Both the position numbers and the translations under genes were made by a program. This document shows positions 34,528 through 46,438 of a DNA stretch of 64,000 nt, piece by piece; positions within the stretch are counted from its first letter, which is position 1; each line of letters starts with the position of its first letter. The DNA comes from Topomyia yanbarensis (taxonomy: Eukaryota > Arthropoda > Insecta > Diptera > Culicidae). The notes under the pieces were generated by a model. It saw only the letters and a list, made by a program, of their open reading frames with translations. It did not search any database and was not told where the DNA came from. Location of the stretch: NCBI RefSeq assembly GCF_030247195.1, contig NC_080671.1, positions 5,298,501-5,362,500 of the forward strand, read 5' to 3'.

Positions 34528-35328
34528 TCAATTGTAGACCCGTCGGAGCAGCGTAAAGTACGAGTAGGATGCATTCAGCAGAGATTGAAACATTTCCAGC
34601 GTCATCGGATACACATTCCCGATCGTGATCTGCGAATACATACATACAACAGACAGAAAACAGAAAAGGGTGAGATCGGTGACAGTATGAATACCGTTCG
34701 CAACCAACTAGCACTAATGGAGCGCAATAATTACCGCTAATGGACGCTGCGCTCGTGCAACCATCAAAATAATCATCTTTTTGACCGGGGTGCTAAAGTT
34801 GAGCCAAGCGCTATTGTAGTACAGTGAGTCGCCGATTTCCAGGCTCTGCAAATGGTGGTACGTGGTGGTCAACCGTCAGAAATAAATCCGCTCCGGATGT
34901 GATTATCACCTACCTGCTCACGGACCTCGTTCGAGTGCCAGTAGAGGGCGTACATTTGCGACAGAATCATGAAGATGTACGATCCAATCATTACCATCTG
35001 AGCTAGTTGGTTACTCTGGTATGATGATAAGTTGTAGTAGGCGATGCGATTTGTTCCGTTACCACAGACATTCGGAGTGCGATGTTGGAAAATGCAGCAG
35101 CAGCAGCAGTAGGCGGTGAAAGGAAGACAGATTGCACGTGTCAGACTGAGAAAATTATGGGCTGCGCGCCCAACCACCCTAAAATTATCCGAGAATGGCA
35201 TTTAGATTTCGCCCAGGACAATACTTACAATGCTCAGGAGAAATAGTAGCGCGCATAGCATCATACCGAACGATAGCAGCTCCAGCAGGAAAATGTAGGT
35301 CACCAGCTCGTTAAGGTCGCCAACGTAT
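34528..35328 (-). CDS. Odorant receptor, four C-terminal exons (Or2/Or10-like)
   Basis: Exons on the minus strand: 35229-35328, 34914-35015, 34735-34845 and 34528-34629, the last ending in TGA. Every intron has GT and AG and joins in frame; the intron before 35328 splits a codon, the others lie between codons. The joined 137 residues include [28 protein letters not shown] (a membrane span), [39 protein letters not shown] and [12 protein letters not shown]...[13 protein letters not shown]. This is the conserved C-terminal third of insect 7tm_6 odorant receptors, which form cation channels with the co-receptor in antennal neurons. From memory it is closest to the mosquito Or2/Or10 group, which responds to indoles. 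The 5' exons (roughly 240 residues) are not found in the window. Confidence 0.88.
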
Positions 35329-35689
35329 CTGAAATCAAGAAGAAAGTTGCAGACATTATTTGTTAAATGGTAGATGCAGCCAACCTGAGAATAGCGCTTC
35401 TATTTCTATATTTAATTACAAAGATCTAATTACGTCCATACACAGAGAGAATAAATTCGAATTTTTGCAACAATTTATTTCCGATAGAATGAAACTTTAA
35501 CTTGTGACTCGTGCCTTAATTAACTCGCTCGAAAAGACCCAGGTAATGGTAAAATGGATGTCGAACAAAATTCGTCATCGAAAACATAGATTTCCTGTTG
35601 AAAGTTGCACACATTGAATTCAGTCAAACCACATCTCCTTGTGAATTATAAATAATCCGCATTTTTTTGGAAGACCTGACACTGAAATA
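35329..35689. other. Probable intron of the odorant receptor gene
   Basis: Starts on the minus strand side with a good acceptor (TTGATTTCAG just before the exon at 35328). No upstream exon was recognised here. Confidence 0.5.
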
Positions 35690-36060
35690 TTCAGCCGATA
35701 CAGGTATCCCGAAAGATCAGCTTTGTGATCTGCTATCTAAATCAAGCGAAGGACATTACTGACGACAGGTATTTTATAAAAGACTACCGTGTTTACATGC
35801 CCGCCCACAAAGTAGAGATCGACGGTATGACCACTAATTCGAATTTGTTAGGCGTAGATTTACTAAAGCACGGATTTGGCTATTTCAAGGAACTCCAGTG
35901 AGGAAAGATTTTGAATGGCAATGACCCAGTGTCGCAATTGCGCTGAGAATCTTTACAATGAATCTGGTATATGGAATGTGAAAAAGCGTGACTATTGTGG
36001 GGAGAGCCCACATAATCTATTACCAGTGGAAAATCGTTTTGCAGAAAAGTGAGAGTGTGA
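35690..36060 (+). pseudogene. gag fragment of an I-type non-LTR element in or near the receptor gene
   Basis: The plus strand reads DYRVYMPAHKVEIDGMTTNS and LGVDLLKHGFGYFKELQ, homologous to the ORF1 region near 440-560 (YRVYVPAHRVEV, GVGYFKD). Stops and frame changes follow. It lies on the opposite strand to the odorant receptor, probably inside its large intron. Confidence 0.6.
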
Positions 36061-37240
36061 CAAACATTTTTTGTTGGGACCTCTGTTACGACACCTAAAA
36101 ACTATAGTTAGATGCGATTCCTTGAAAAGGTTATTTTTTTTCTGTTAAGAGTCCACCAAAAATAACAGCTTAACGAAGCGCTTATACAAAGCTTAATCAA
36201 ACAGCCTCTGACCTTAGAAACTCGAGGTCAAATTAGGAGTTTCCAGCGTTTTCAGGAGCTTCAAAAATTTCAAGTTACTCGACATTTCATCCAGAGATTC
36301 AACTTAGCGCAGGACTGGGTGGGCTTATGTTGGACCTCGGCAACTTTATGATATTGCAACTTTATGTAATACCGAGAAAACTTAGGGGAACCCGGGGCTA
36401 TTAAGACAGTGGGGGTAATTCGGACCCCCTCGATTTCTCAGAAAATAGCCAGACTTTCTGACTATCGTACATATTCATGGAACCGCTATTCTGAAACATT
36501 AATTTTGAGAGCTGAATTTGATTCTTTGTTCTTTGTAGAAAGGGGATACAACGTGTTTCATTTTTTGCCATCCTCAAAACAAAAATGATTATGATGGTAA
36601 AACCGTGATTAAAGCAATAAATAAAAGTGAAAAACTACAAGGGGCAGCCCTATGAGGTTGCACGAACTGTAGACGTAGGACTATACTACTTAATGTAAAA
36701 TATTTATTTTCTTAGTACTTAGTGTGTGGGAAAAAACACCCGGACCGGTGAAGAAAAATCAAATTTTAGACAATATAATCACATCTCATGTATAGAACAA
36801 GCTTTCTAGTTGCTCTCAAACAGATTCTAAAAGTTCAAACACCCATGGATAACCCCAAGTTTGTAGATGTGTTTCGATGCCACAGGATTGTAAAATGGTT
36901 AATATTATGTCACAGACAAACAGACGTAACAGCTTGAAGAAAATTGTAAAAAAATCATCGCCCACGGTATACTAGCGACACCTGTTGAACACATTGCACA
37001 AAATGGATTTCTGGCAACCATAGCAAAAAAAAAATTTCAACCGAAGTCCTGGCAACAATGCCCATACCACTTGTCAAATGCAACATGATAAATGAAAGGT
37101 AAGCATTGTTGCAGTTGTTAAATTTGAAGTGCGATATAGAAAAATCGGCTATGTTATGTACTTCAATTCTCTCATGGGTAATTGGCAAATATAAAGAATG
37201 TAGAGTAACGACTGCATTTTTAAAACTCAACACAACCATT

Positions 37241-37370
37241 TATTGTTACGGGAATTTAGCAACACCAAAATTATTTTTCTTTTCGTGCGAAGTAATCAAT
37301 TCTAGTCGTTCTTTGGCCGATTCTTGTCTCTGCTTACTCTTTTTCGTCGCTCTTTTACCGTCACCGACCG
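37241..37370 (-). CDS. Unrecognised basic reading-frame fragment
   Basis: On the minus strand, VGDGKRATKKSKQRQESAKE continues as RLELITSHEKK and NNFGVAKFP before TAA at about 37241. It is lysine-rich and looks like the C-terminus of a small basic protein. It has no start codon in frame; a stop lies about 15 codons upstream, where an adjacent frame (MVQKRKMHSCQ...) begins. It may be a terminal exon or a broken retrocopy. The family is not recognised. Confidence 0.25.
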
Positions 37371-37530
37371 GTATCGTGCAATGATTTTGAACAGTTCATG
37401 CCTTGGACAGTTTGACAGGAATGCATTTTACGTTTCTGGACCATTTTGTTAGTTTTGGTTTGCATTAAAGATGCTAAACGTCTTAAGAGAAAGACTCGCC
37501 ATCTCTGTTGTTTGTTTATCTGTCAGTGTC

Positions 37531-37636
37531 ATTCCAATCGAGCACGAGACCTGTCAGAAGCACCAAATCCTAAAAAAAATCGCTTCGAATCCTTCTCGAA
37601 CGAGGGCCATTGTCAGGTCTCGTGCTCGATTGGAAT
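37531..37636. repeat. Inverted repeat with perfect 23-bp arms
   Basis: ATTCCAATCGAGCACGAGAC plus CTG at 37531-37553 pairs exactly with 37614-37636 around a 60-base loop. Probably a tiny foldback insertion. Confidence 0.7.
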
Positions 37637-40430
37637 CAAGAGGATGATATGACGTCATATTGGTGTAGTCAACATAAAAAACTTTGCTTGTAACAAAATT
37701 AACGAAATTTGTCTAAACAAAAAGAGGAGCACTTTAGTTCGCATCAAAATAGAGAAAGTGTGCATTGTTTTCTATTGTTTACTACTACTGCTGTTTGTTG
37801 ATGACATTTCAAGCGATTTTGACGTCAAACTGACCCTCCATTGATCGGGCGGTGGAAAAAGATGTTACCTATTGTCAAACTATGTATGTAAAGATAGGGA
37901 CGCCAGTTGGCTGATTGGAATTGATAGAGATGGCGAGTTGTTATCCATAGGGATTCGGTGTCGATAGTTTGCATAAGATGAAAATGGCGGTATCCAATTT
38001 TTCTATGTATAAGTCATTTTTATTCGATAAAACCAATAAAACAAAAGGATATGAAGAAAAACAAACAAATGACTTTACAATTAATCGGTTGATTCGATAT
38101 AAAAGTGTCCCTAAGTGTTCCCTTTTCTCATTCGGCTCTTTATGTTTATTTCCAGGGTCGCGGACGTCATGTTTAATGTTACATGTATAAAAGTATTACA
38201 CTTAAAGTGACGAATGTTCCCACCTTTCTTTCCCTTCATCTTGATTTTCAGGTGGTGCGAAGTGACGCTGTATAGTTATGTGTCAAAATCGCTTCACTAG
38301 CGCCACGCTCGGTGATATGGCGCATTGTTCTTAATTTAAATCGACCGTTTTTTCTGTGGGCGATGAAAATTCATCTCGTGTTACGTCTGTTTTGTCTGTG
38401 ATTATGTCATGAAAATTCAATTCTTCCGTGACAATTTTTTTTGCCTGTGAAATGCCCTGTGTGTATGCAAAGCTCATGATTTGTTGGGATATTAGCATTC
38501 ATCGGAAAATGCTTTCCAACGCTGCGCATTGCATACATACAGGACATTTTGCAGGTCACCAGAAGCTGTTCATTTTACCACCGCCACATGTTCATTTTAC
38601 CCACTCGCTATAACCATGTCTCATTTTTGGACATGTTTAGAAATCAAGAATGTTTGAAAAAATGCGTTTATGGCAAAGTATTTTTACCAGATATGTACAA
38701 AACATGTCTAACAAGAAACATATAAGGTCATCGTAATATCTGATTCACTTATTAGTTAGAAAATAATGACTTTGCTTAACGTGTTCATTTTACCGCCAGT
38801 TCCCCTAGACATTGAACCCGAGCGTACAATGCAAAATGAGTCAACGCTGATGATGATGGGTACATCGAAAGAGACAACTAGTACCACCACGACACTATTA
38901 GCGCATTTCACCAAAATTCCACGCGGCCTTTCCCGATTGAAAGGAACGGCCGCGCTTAGCCCATCTGCCATAATATCGTGATTTTGCATAGCGAAGGGCT
39001 TAATGATAACACATTTTGTTTCAAAAAACAGCCCTGCGTTATGCAACACTTTGTGCAGGTTGATTATACTAGTTGCAAGTGGGGCCAAATTCACCAAGTT
39101 CCGTAAAATTCCTTTTAAATTACAGAATTGATAAAATTGCTTAGATGAGCTATACTAATTAATCAAATCCTGTTTTAAAAACTGTCCTTGCGTTTAAACC
39201 AAAATGGGAAGCTTATTACTACCACTACATTACTTAATTTCAAGCGCAAATAGCAAATACATGTGCTAGTTAAACCAAAAAATTACTGGCAACATTACAG
39301 CGGCATTTAGGAAGCAGTTGGAGCGGTCGCCTGTTGGTCGACACCGGGTAACGTCCCTCCACAGCCAGTGTAACGGACTTCTAGCTCAGCTACACTGGCT
39401 GTAAAAAACACAGCGCAGTGATCTGCTTCACCAGTCGTTCAACAGGGAACTGAGCGTGTCTGGCCAAGTCCGTTCTTTAAATAGTCGATGATGACGTCAT
39501 TCATAGAAGCGTTGCGCCCTAGGTATACCAATCCGTCGTACAGGGCTTGGGAAGCGCTATCTTCTGTGTGTAAATGCGCGATATTTTGACAAGGTTGTAT
39601 ATTATTTAATTTTTTAATGCTATGATATCAAAAACCTTTGGGTTTATCTATTGGAATCTATTCTTAGAAGTATTTCGGGGCGATATGCGCAAAAAATTTG
39701 AAAATTTATCGTGAGATGGCTGAATTATATGCGTTTAAAATTGGACCACTTTTCGTTACATACCATTTTTGTAGAATTTGCAACGTGCACCCCTACATCG
39801 AAAACAAAGACGTAGTCCTACGTCAAAAAATAATGAGTAAGTGTTTTGAAAAGCTTGAGGCTTCTATTTAATGGAATGATTTTTGTTTTGGTGTAAACAC
39901 AGATATTATCGAGACGCTCACCACTTCTGTGCGAAATGACCGTACGGGGCTATTCGGACCCCTATTCCGTCAACCAACGTTCAGCGGCTTGCGGCTGCGC
40001 ACACCATTGCGCACGCTATAGCAAAAAATACATGGGCCGCCAATCGACAGCTGTGATTTATCAGATTAAGTTTTTGTAAAGCAATTTATTTTTTTTGTTG
40101 CTTCTTAAGAAGTGTCTCTTATAAATATTTCATAGGTAAAGATAATTCCATTGCAAAAAAATTAAAGAAAAATGACGGCCTGAATTGCCCCGTAGGGTGG
40201 TCCGATTTACCCCTACATTGTAAAAGTATGGAAAAATGTAGAGGATTGCAAATTGTCGCCTAGTGCTGCCATTGAGTGGCGCAAATGAACCTTTTATGGC
40301 ACCAGAATTTAGCTGAGGATTCAAACTAACAGTTAGGACCATTGACCGGTAAATTTTTTATCATCTATCCACCTAAAAGGGCGATTTGCTTAAGTAGGTC
40401 CGAATAGCCCCGAGTTCCCCTAAATACTCA

Positions 40431-40441
40431 CGGCATGACAT
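40431..40441. repeat. Target-site duplication, low-coordinate copy (large Loa element)
   Basis: CGGCATGACAT, repeated exactly at 49428-49438. It follows directly on the end of the putative TA-flanked element. Confidence 0.8.
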
Positions 40442-40541
40442 TTTTCTTTTTTTTAAGTTGTAGAGCCTTGATTCCACTGCGACCATTTAAAGGAATATTG
40501 TGGTATGACTCAATTTGATGTTATGTACCTCAGCTTTTCCT

Positions 40542-43500
40542 TCATAATTGAGATACGAAGGGCCTTGTCTGATTTTGCATATTATCCCAGTTAGAATCAA
40601 CTCGTTTTATGAATCTGATTATCTTATTAGGATTTGATTGCCAAATCTCAGAGGGCTGTAGGAGCCCTTTTCCAAGAATTGAATATCTATAACTAACAAG
40701 AGCGCTGCAATCACAACGTAGATGCTCCGCTGTCTCATTCTCAAATTGACAGAAACGACAAATCGGACTTTGAATTTTTCCCATTTTATGTAGATGATAT
40801 CTACTAGGGCAGTGACCGGTAAACAAACCAGTTATTATTCTAAGGTTCCTCTTACTTAGATTATGTAAAGTTCGAGCGGCTTTGGCATTCGGTTTTATAA
40901 ATTTCCTTGCATGCTTTGCAGTATCTGTGGCGTTCCAGTTCGATTCTACCATAGACATTTCCCATTTCCTAAGTTCCATATTTAAAGTACAGGTTGAGAC
41001 TCCGCAGAAAGGTTCTGGGCCTATAAACTCGGTCTCGGAACCTTGTCTTACCAAACTATCAGCTGATTCGTTTCCTTGAATTCCACTGTGACCCGGCACC
41101 CAAAGCAAGTTTACTTCATTATTCCTTGCTAGTTGCTTAAGTAAAGTAATGCATTCCCATACTAACTTCGACTGACAAGTTGATGCTTTTAAAAGCATTA
41201 GGAGCTGCTAAGCTGTCTGAAAAGATACAGGTCGTTGCAAATCTATATTTCCTCTTGAGACAGATATACGCACACTCAAGAATTGATTGAATTTCCGCCT
41301 GAAATACAGTTGGGTAGTGTCCCATCGGGATAGTTGTTCTTATCCCGGGTCCAAACACCCCGGCTTCTGTACTGCTACTCATTTTTGAACCTTCCGTAAA
41401 GAAAACAATAGAGCCTGAACGGAGATTTGGCCCACCTGTTTCCCACACATGTCTGCTTGCTACAGTCACATTATAGGGAATTTCATGGTTTGCCTTCCAG
41501 TCTATTATTGAATGTGAAATAGGATTTATACTGAATTTTTTGAGGGTCGTTAGATGTCCTGTCATATCTCCTTCTAAAATTTCTGTAGATCGAGTTAATT
41601 GCAAGGCACTTTTTTCTGCCTGCAATTCCACGAACTGATGAAGCGGTAGGAGATTTAGAAGAGCATTTAGAGCCACGGAAGGTGTTCTCCGAATCACCCC
41701 AGTTGTTGCAATACATGCTAGTCTTTGCAGTTTATTCAATTTTTTCTGAGCGGTCACCTCTTTAGTTTTAGGCGACCATATTAATGAAGCATAATTTATT
41801 GTAGTCCTTACTATTGTCACATAAATCCCTCGAATCATTTTAGGCCGAATGCCCCATTTTTTACCGTAAGTTCTTTTGCAGACCCAGAAGGCATTTGTAA
41901 CTTTACTAATTACCTGTTCCAGGAGTATGTTCCAACTGAGCTTGCTGTCCAGAATAACACCGAGATATTTAACTTCTTTCGAGAATTCAATTAGAACTCC
42001 ATCTAGAGTTAAATGTGTTGATGAAACGGCCCTTCGTTTAGTAAACGGAACTATTGCTGTTTCTGAAGGATTAATGTTAAGATGGAGATTTTTACACCAT
42101 TTAAGTGTAAAATTTAGTGCCGCTTGCATTCGGCTGGAAATTGTGCTTTCATACTTTCCCCACACGATGATGCAGACGTCATCAGCAAAACCAATTACCT
42201 CGAAACCGAGACCCTCTAATTTACACAGGAGATCGTCGACTACTAAAGACCACAATAAGGGCGACAAAACTCCTCCCTGAGGACAGCCCTTCTATGATCG
42301 GATTACTAATCTTTCCTCTCCTAAATGAGCTGAGATCTGAGATCTCTCGAGTAGCGATCATTACCTCAATCCAATCAATAATACATTTATCGACACTTCT
42401 ATTTTCCATAGCTGTCCGCATGGAACTATAGGAAGCATTATCAAAAGACATAGCTTCTTGAATTGAAATGATTTTTCGATTTTGTTTACTAATAAATGTA
42501 ATGCTGTTACAGTTGATTTCCCACTTTGGTAAGCAAATTGAATTTTGCTTAGAGGAAATCGCTTGAGACACGTAGACTTTATAAAGTCATCTAAGATTTT
42601 TTCCATTGTTTTAAGTAACACTGAAGATAAGCTAATTGGACGTAAGGCTTTGGGGGACCTTTTGTCCTTTTTTCCAGCCTTTGGAATGAAGGTTACCCGT
42701 ACTTGTCTCCAGGCTTTTGGAATATAGCCTAGAGTAATACTGGCTCTAAATAATTCAGTTATGTATGTACTTATTGTCTTTTTCCCTTGTTGAAGAAGTG
42801 CCGAAAATATTTCATCTTTACCCGCACTTGGAATGAACCCAGTGCCCATTCGACTCTAGATCGAGTAAAGATATCACTGGCTTTAGCATAGGCATTCGCG
42901 GACCAATCTTGTGTTGGACATACTCTATTCGATACCAGATGATCTTCCTTCGAAATAGGAACCGACCCCGGGAAATGAGTTTTCATCATAACTTTCAATG
43001 TTTCAGAGGAATCTTCATTTTTAAGTCTACCTAAACCATTTGTTTCCAGTCTTTACGTTTAGCCTTCCTAATATTTTTGTTATAATCCGTTCGGGCTTTT
43101 TTGTATTCATCCCAGACACCTGTGGCTTTTGCTCTATTAAACAACCTACCGACGTTTTTTCTCAACACTGATAGGTCTTTATTCCACCAAGAAACATCTC
43201 TATTTGAAAATTGCTCTCGTATAGGACAACTGGCTTTGTAGGAATCCACAATATTCTTTATAATTTGGTTTGAAGCATGTTCTAATTGATCAACAGTTTT
43301 GATTTTGCTATTTGGAATAAAGATATGATTGTTGAGATGAAAACGATAAAAGTCCCATTTTGTTTTTCTTGGGTCTCTGTATTTTTCAGATATAATCTCT
43401 CCAGCTTTATATTCAAACCTGATTTGTTTATGATCGGACAACGATTCTTCATCCGACACAATCCATTTTTCAATGTTCTCTGAAACTATATCGCTACATA

Positions 43501-44155
43501 ACGTGAGATCTAGCACCTCTTGTCGTAGGGGAAAGAGGGTAACAGTGGAACTATGAAAACAATACGTTTTCATAGTTCCACTGTTACCCTCTTTCCCCTA
43601 CTGCCGTGACAAATGTGGGACTGTTGCCCCGGTTACATATATCAAGATTATTAGATGTTATATAGTTCAGGAGATCCTCCCCCCTGTCGTTGATGTCGGT
43701 ACTACCCCATATAGTATGATGGGCATTTGCATCACAACCCAATATAAAATGTTTGTTCTTTTTTTGCAATACGAAATAAATGCCATAACTTGAGACGGAG
43801 GTACTTCATCAACGTCTCCTGGAAAATACGCTGAAGCAATGTATACTTCTTTGTTTCCTCTAGCAGTCGGAACATTCATTTCTATCGCAACGATATCTCT
43901 TGTGATAAACTCTGTAATTGGAACAAATTTGACATTGTTACTTACCAAAATTGCTGCCCTCGGGTTAGGATGACCATCATCGTATAACAGTTTTCCTATT
44001 TTATTATCAATTCCTCGATTTTTTCCGCTGTTTACCCAGGGCTCTTGTAATAAACCCACATCTAACTTTTCTTTAGTGAACCTTCTACCGAGCACAGCGG
44101 ATGCTCCTTTGGCGTGGTGAAGGTTCACTTGAATAAACTGAATTGAATTTTTCAT
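40542..44155 (-). pseudogene. Loa-type ORF2: endonuclease, reverse transcriptase, RNase H
   Basis: From 44155 downward: MKNSIQFIQVNLHHAKG, LLQEPWVNSG, FILGCDANAHHTIWGS and SDEESLSDHKQIRF (endonuclease). Then FIPKAGKKDKRSPKALRPIS, GFADDVCI (catalytic, near 42180) and VKYLGVILDSKLSW (reverse transcriptase). Then FFTEGSKMSSS, VNLLWVPGHSGIQGNESAD (RNase H) and a zinc-like CRFCQFENETAEHLRC. Breaks: frameshifts near 43760, 42840, 42540, 42285 and 41170, and the palindrome insertion at 43525. The first RNase H catalytic Asp is replaced by Glu (FTEGS). It is dead, but every domain is present. Confidence 0.85.
43525..43601. mobile_element. 77-bp perfect palindrome inserted with TA duplication
   Basis: Arms 43525-43560 and 43566-43601 are perfect reverse complements (36 bp each) around AATAC. 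Each end reads GTAGGGGAAAGAGGGTAACA from outside. It splits the Loa endonuclease frame exactly at a TA. The host reading frame is continuous if the insert and one TA are left out, which fixes the insertion as TA-flanked GGGGAAAG...CTTTCCCC. TA duplication is usual for mariner-type elements. Confidence 0.88.
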
Positions 44156-44183
44156 TGCAATTTATTTACGCCTTCCTGAGGTT
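44064..44183. repeat. 120-bp target-site duplication, left copy
   Basis: Identical over all 120 bases to 46439-46558. It covers the ORF1/ORF2 junction and ORF2 start of the large Loa element. Confidence 0.92.
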
Positions 44184-46438
44184 TAGTTGAATATCCACTG
44201 CACAAAATGCAACATGCATATCAGTGTGGGAAATCCACGATCACTCTGCTTCACGATGTTGTTTACAACATTGAGAAAGCCTTCTCGCTCAAGCAATCTA
44301 GCTTGGGTGTATTCCTAAATATTGAGGGTGCTTTTGACAATGTGTCCTTCCAGTCTATTTTGGAAGCGACGCGCGGTCATGGGATACCTGCATGTATCTC
44401 AGGTTGGATAAACGCAATGCTTAGTAACCGCATACTTTGCTCGTCACTGCGACAGGCTGAGATACGGAAGTTGAGTATTTGCGGTTGTCCTCAGGGCGGC
44501 GTTCTGTCACCTTTGTTATGGAACTTAGTAGCTGACGGCTTGTTGAAGAAACTCAATGAGCTTGGATTTCCAACCTACGGGTTTGCTGACGATTACCAAA
44601 TACTAATTACTGGATTTTGCATCGGAACAATCTTTGACTTAATGCAACAGGCATTAAGAGCTGTCGAACAGTGGTGTCGACAAGTTAAACTATCAGTTAA
44701 CCCAAGCAAAACTTCAATGGTTCTTTTCACGAAAAAGCGAATAACAACCGGGATTCGTCTCTTGCAGTTCTTTGATTCTGAGCTACTGTGTGCAGATCAA
44801 GTCAAATACGTTGGAGTCATATTGGATTCCAAACTGAATTGGTCTGCTCACATTGAGTTCAGAGTCAAGAAAGCGTGCATGGCCTTCGGGCAGTGCAGAC
44901 GAACTTTTGGAAAGACCTGGGATCTCAAACCTAAATACATCTATTGGATTTACACGACAATTGTACGTCCAATACTGTCATACGGATGCCTTGTGTGGTG
45001 GCAGAGGGGAGAGGTGGTGACAGTCCAGTCAAAGCTAAACCATCTGCAAAGAATGGCGCTCATGGCGTTGACTGGTGCTTTCACCACGACTCCGACTGCT
45101 GCTCTTGAGGCACTTCTCAACATCAAACCATTACACATACACCTCAAACAAGAAGCACTATCATGTGCATACAGACTGCAGGTTACTGGGCTTTGGAACA
45201 ATAATCATGTTGATCTTGCTACCAGTCATACACGATTGTGGTCACAAATGGTTACATGGGGTGAAGATACTCTTGCTCCCAGCGATGTTACACTCATTTG
45301 TAGTTTTCCTTACAGGTCATTCCATGTAAAGATTCCCTCTCGAGAGGAGTGGTTGTCTGGCTTTATGGAAAGACAACAACAAACGCAAGTAGTCTGTTAT
45401 ACTGACGGTTCTCTGATGGAGGGACGTGCTGGTGCTGGTGTCTACTGTCGTGAAATGAGATTGTAACAATCTCACTCACTAGGTAGATACTGTACTGTAT
45501 TCCAAGCAGAAATCTTTGCGATTATGTGCGGGGTGCAATCGGCCCTTCAACTGCGTTTGTCCGGCAGAGTTATAAACTACTGCTCCGATAGTCAGGCTGC
45601 AATCAAGGCCCTTAGCTCAGACAATTCCCGGTCCAAGCTACTGATCGCGTGCCGAACCCAAATCGAAGAACTAAGCATTGTCAACACTATCTACCTTGTC
45701 TGGGTGCCCGGACATTGCGGTATTACTGGAAATGAATGGGCTGACGAATTGGCCAGGGCAGGTTCAGCGATTGACTTCGTTGGTCCTGAGCCCGCGCTGC
45801 CAATTTCGACAAGTTGGATAAGGGAAAAAATACGGTCCTGGGCTTCGTCCGAGCACCGCAATTATTGGAGAAATCTACAAACGTGTCGCCAAACAAAGGC
45901 GTTTCTAGAACAACTATGCCCAGTGGTTTCGAAAAATCTCTTACATTTTTCGAAGCTCCACTGCGGCATGCTGACCAGGGCTTTAACCGGCCACTGCAAA
46001 CTCAATTATCGCATGGCAACTATTCAGCGCGCTGAGTCTTTTTCATGTGATCTTTGTGAATCCGACTACGGAACCTCATATCATCTGATATGCAACTGTC
46101 CAGCGGTAGCGCAATTGCGATTTCGAGTCTTCAGCCGTCCTTATATAGACGAAACCATGTTTGGTCGACTGAAATTCAGAGACATACTAAAGTTTCTTAT
46201 CCAATGTGGTAAAGAGCTTTAGGCTTATTCGCAGGCAAGTTGAACTACTTGTGAGTTTAACTTACCTGTTGTTTATTTTTGTTTTGTGCTGTTATTTTTC
46301 CCACCCTTCCAATTCTACTTCCCCACACCTCCTTGTCCTTTCTTTCCGCTCAGGAAATGATGAAAACACACGGCAAGGCACAAATCCCCGACTATGTACG
46401 GGGAACGTGCCATTTGAGCCAATATATTCTGATTCCTG
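44184..46438 (+). mobile_element. 5'-truncated Loa-type element nested in the larger Loa element
   Basis: Lies exactly between the two 120-bp copies and is on the opposite strand to its host. It starts inside the reverse-transcriptase domain (KMQHAYQCGKS) and ends after a ~215-base 3' UTR without a poly(A) tail. It is a different family from its host: the proteins align but differ widely. Confidence 0.88.
44207..46222 (+). pseudogene. Loa-type ORF2 C-terminal part: reverse transcriptase and RNase H
   Basis: One reading frame of 672 codons with a single TAA at 45464-45466. Reverse transcriptase motifs: HAYQCGKSTITLLHDVVYNI, LNIEGAFDNVSFQS, GCPQGGVLSPLLW, GFADDYQI (about 44583-44605), VKYVGVILDSKLNW and MALTGAFTTTPTAALE. 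RNase H: CYTDGSLMEGRAGAG (about 45400), CSDSQAAIKAL and VWVPGHCGITGNEWADELA, then a terminal CDLCESDYGTSYHLIC zinc-like motif. The stop falls in RNase H between CREMRL and QSHSLGRY. With only this break the copy looks young, but the 5' half of the element is absent, so it cannot be autonomous. Confidence 0.9.

Larger units (their letters stand above)
36385..40420. mobile_element. Putative 4-kb TIR element with TA duplication
   Basis: Left GGGGAACCCGGGGCTATT and right, on the other strand, GGGGAACTCGGGGCTATT, each flanked by TA (36383 and 40421). Internal GGGGCTATTCGGACCCC-like text recurs near 36410 and 39945. Other repeats lie inside, including a terminus-like GTTCATTTTACCGCCAGTTC at 38785-38804. 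The pairing of these two ends over 4 kb is inference; they could be ends of two separate copies. Confidence 0.4.

Noticed and set aside
35016..35201. Extending the receptor exon upstream through the open frame with a CCCCC run
   Set aside because: The frame is open but the family sequence stops at SNQLAQ, exactly where an acceptor ATACCAG lies. The upstream part is intron with a CAG repeat.
37531..37636. microRNA precursor
   Set aside because: Perfect arms with a 60-base loop are more like a micro-foldback insertion; kept only as a repeat.
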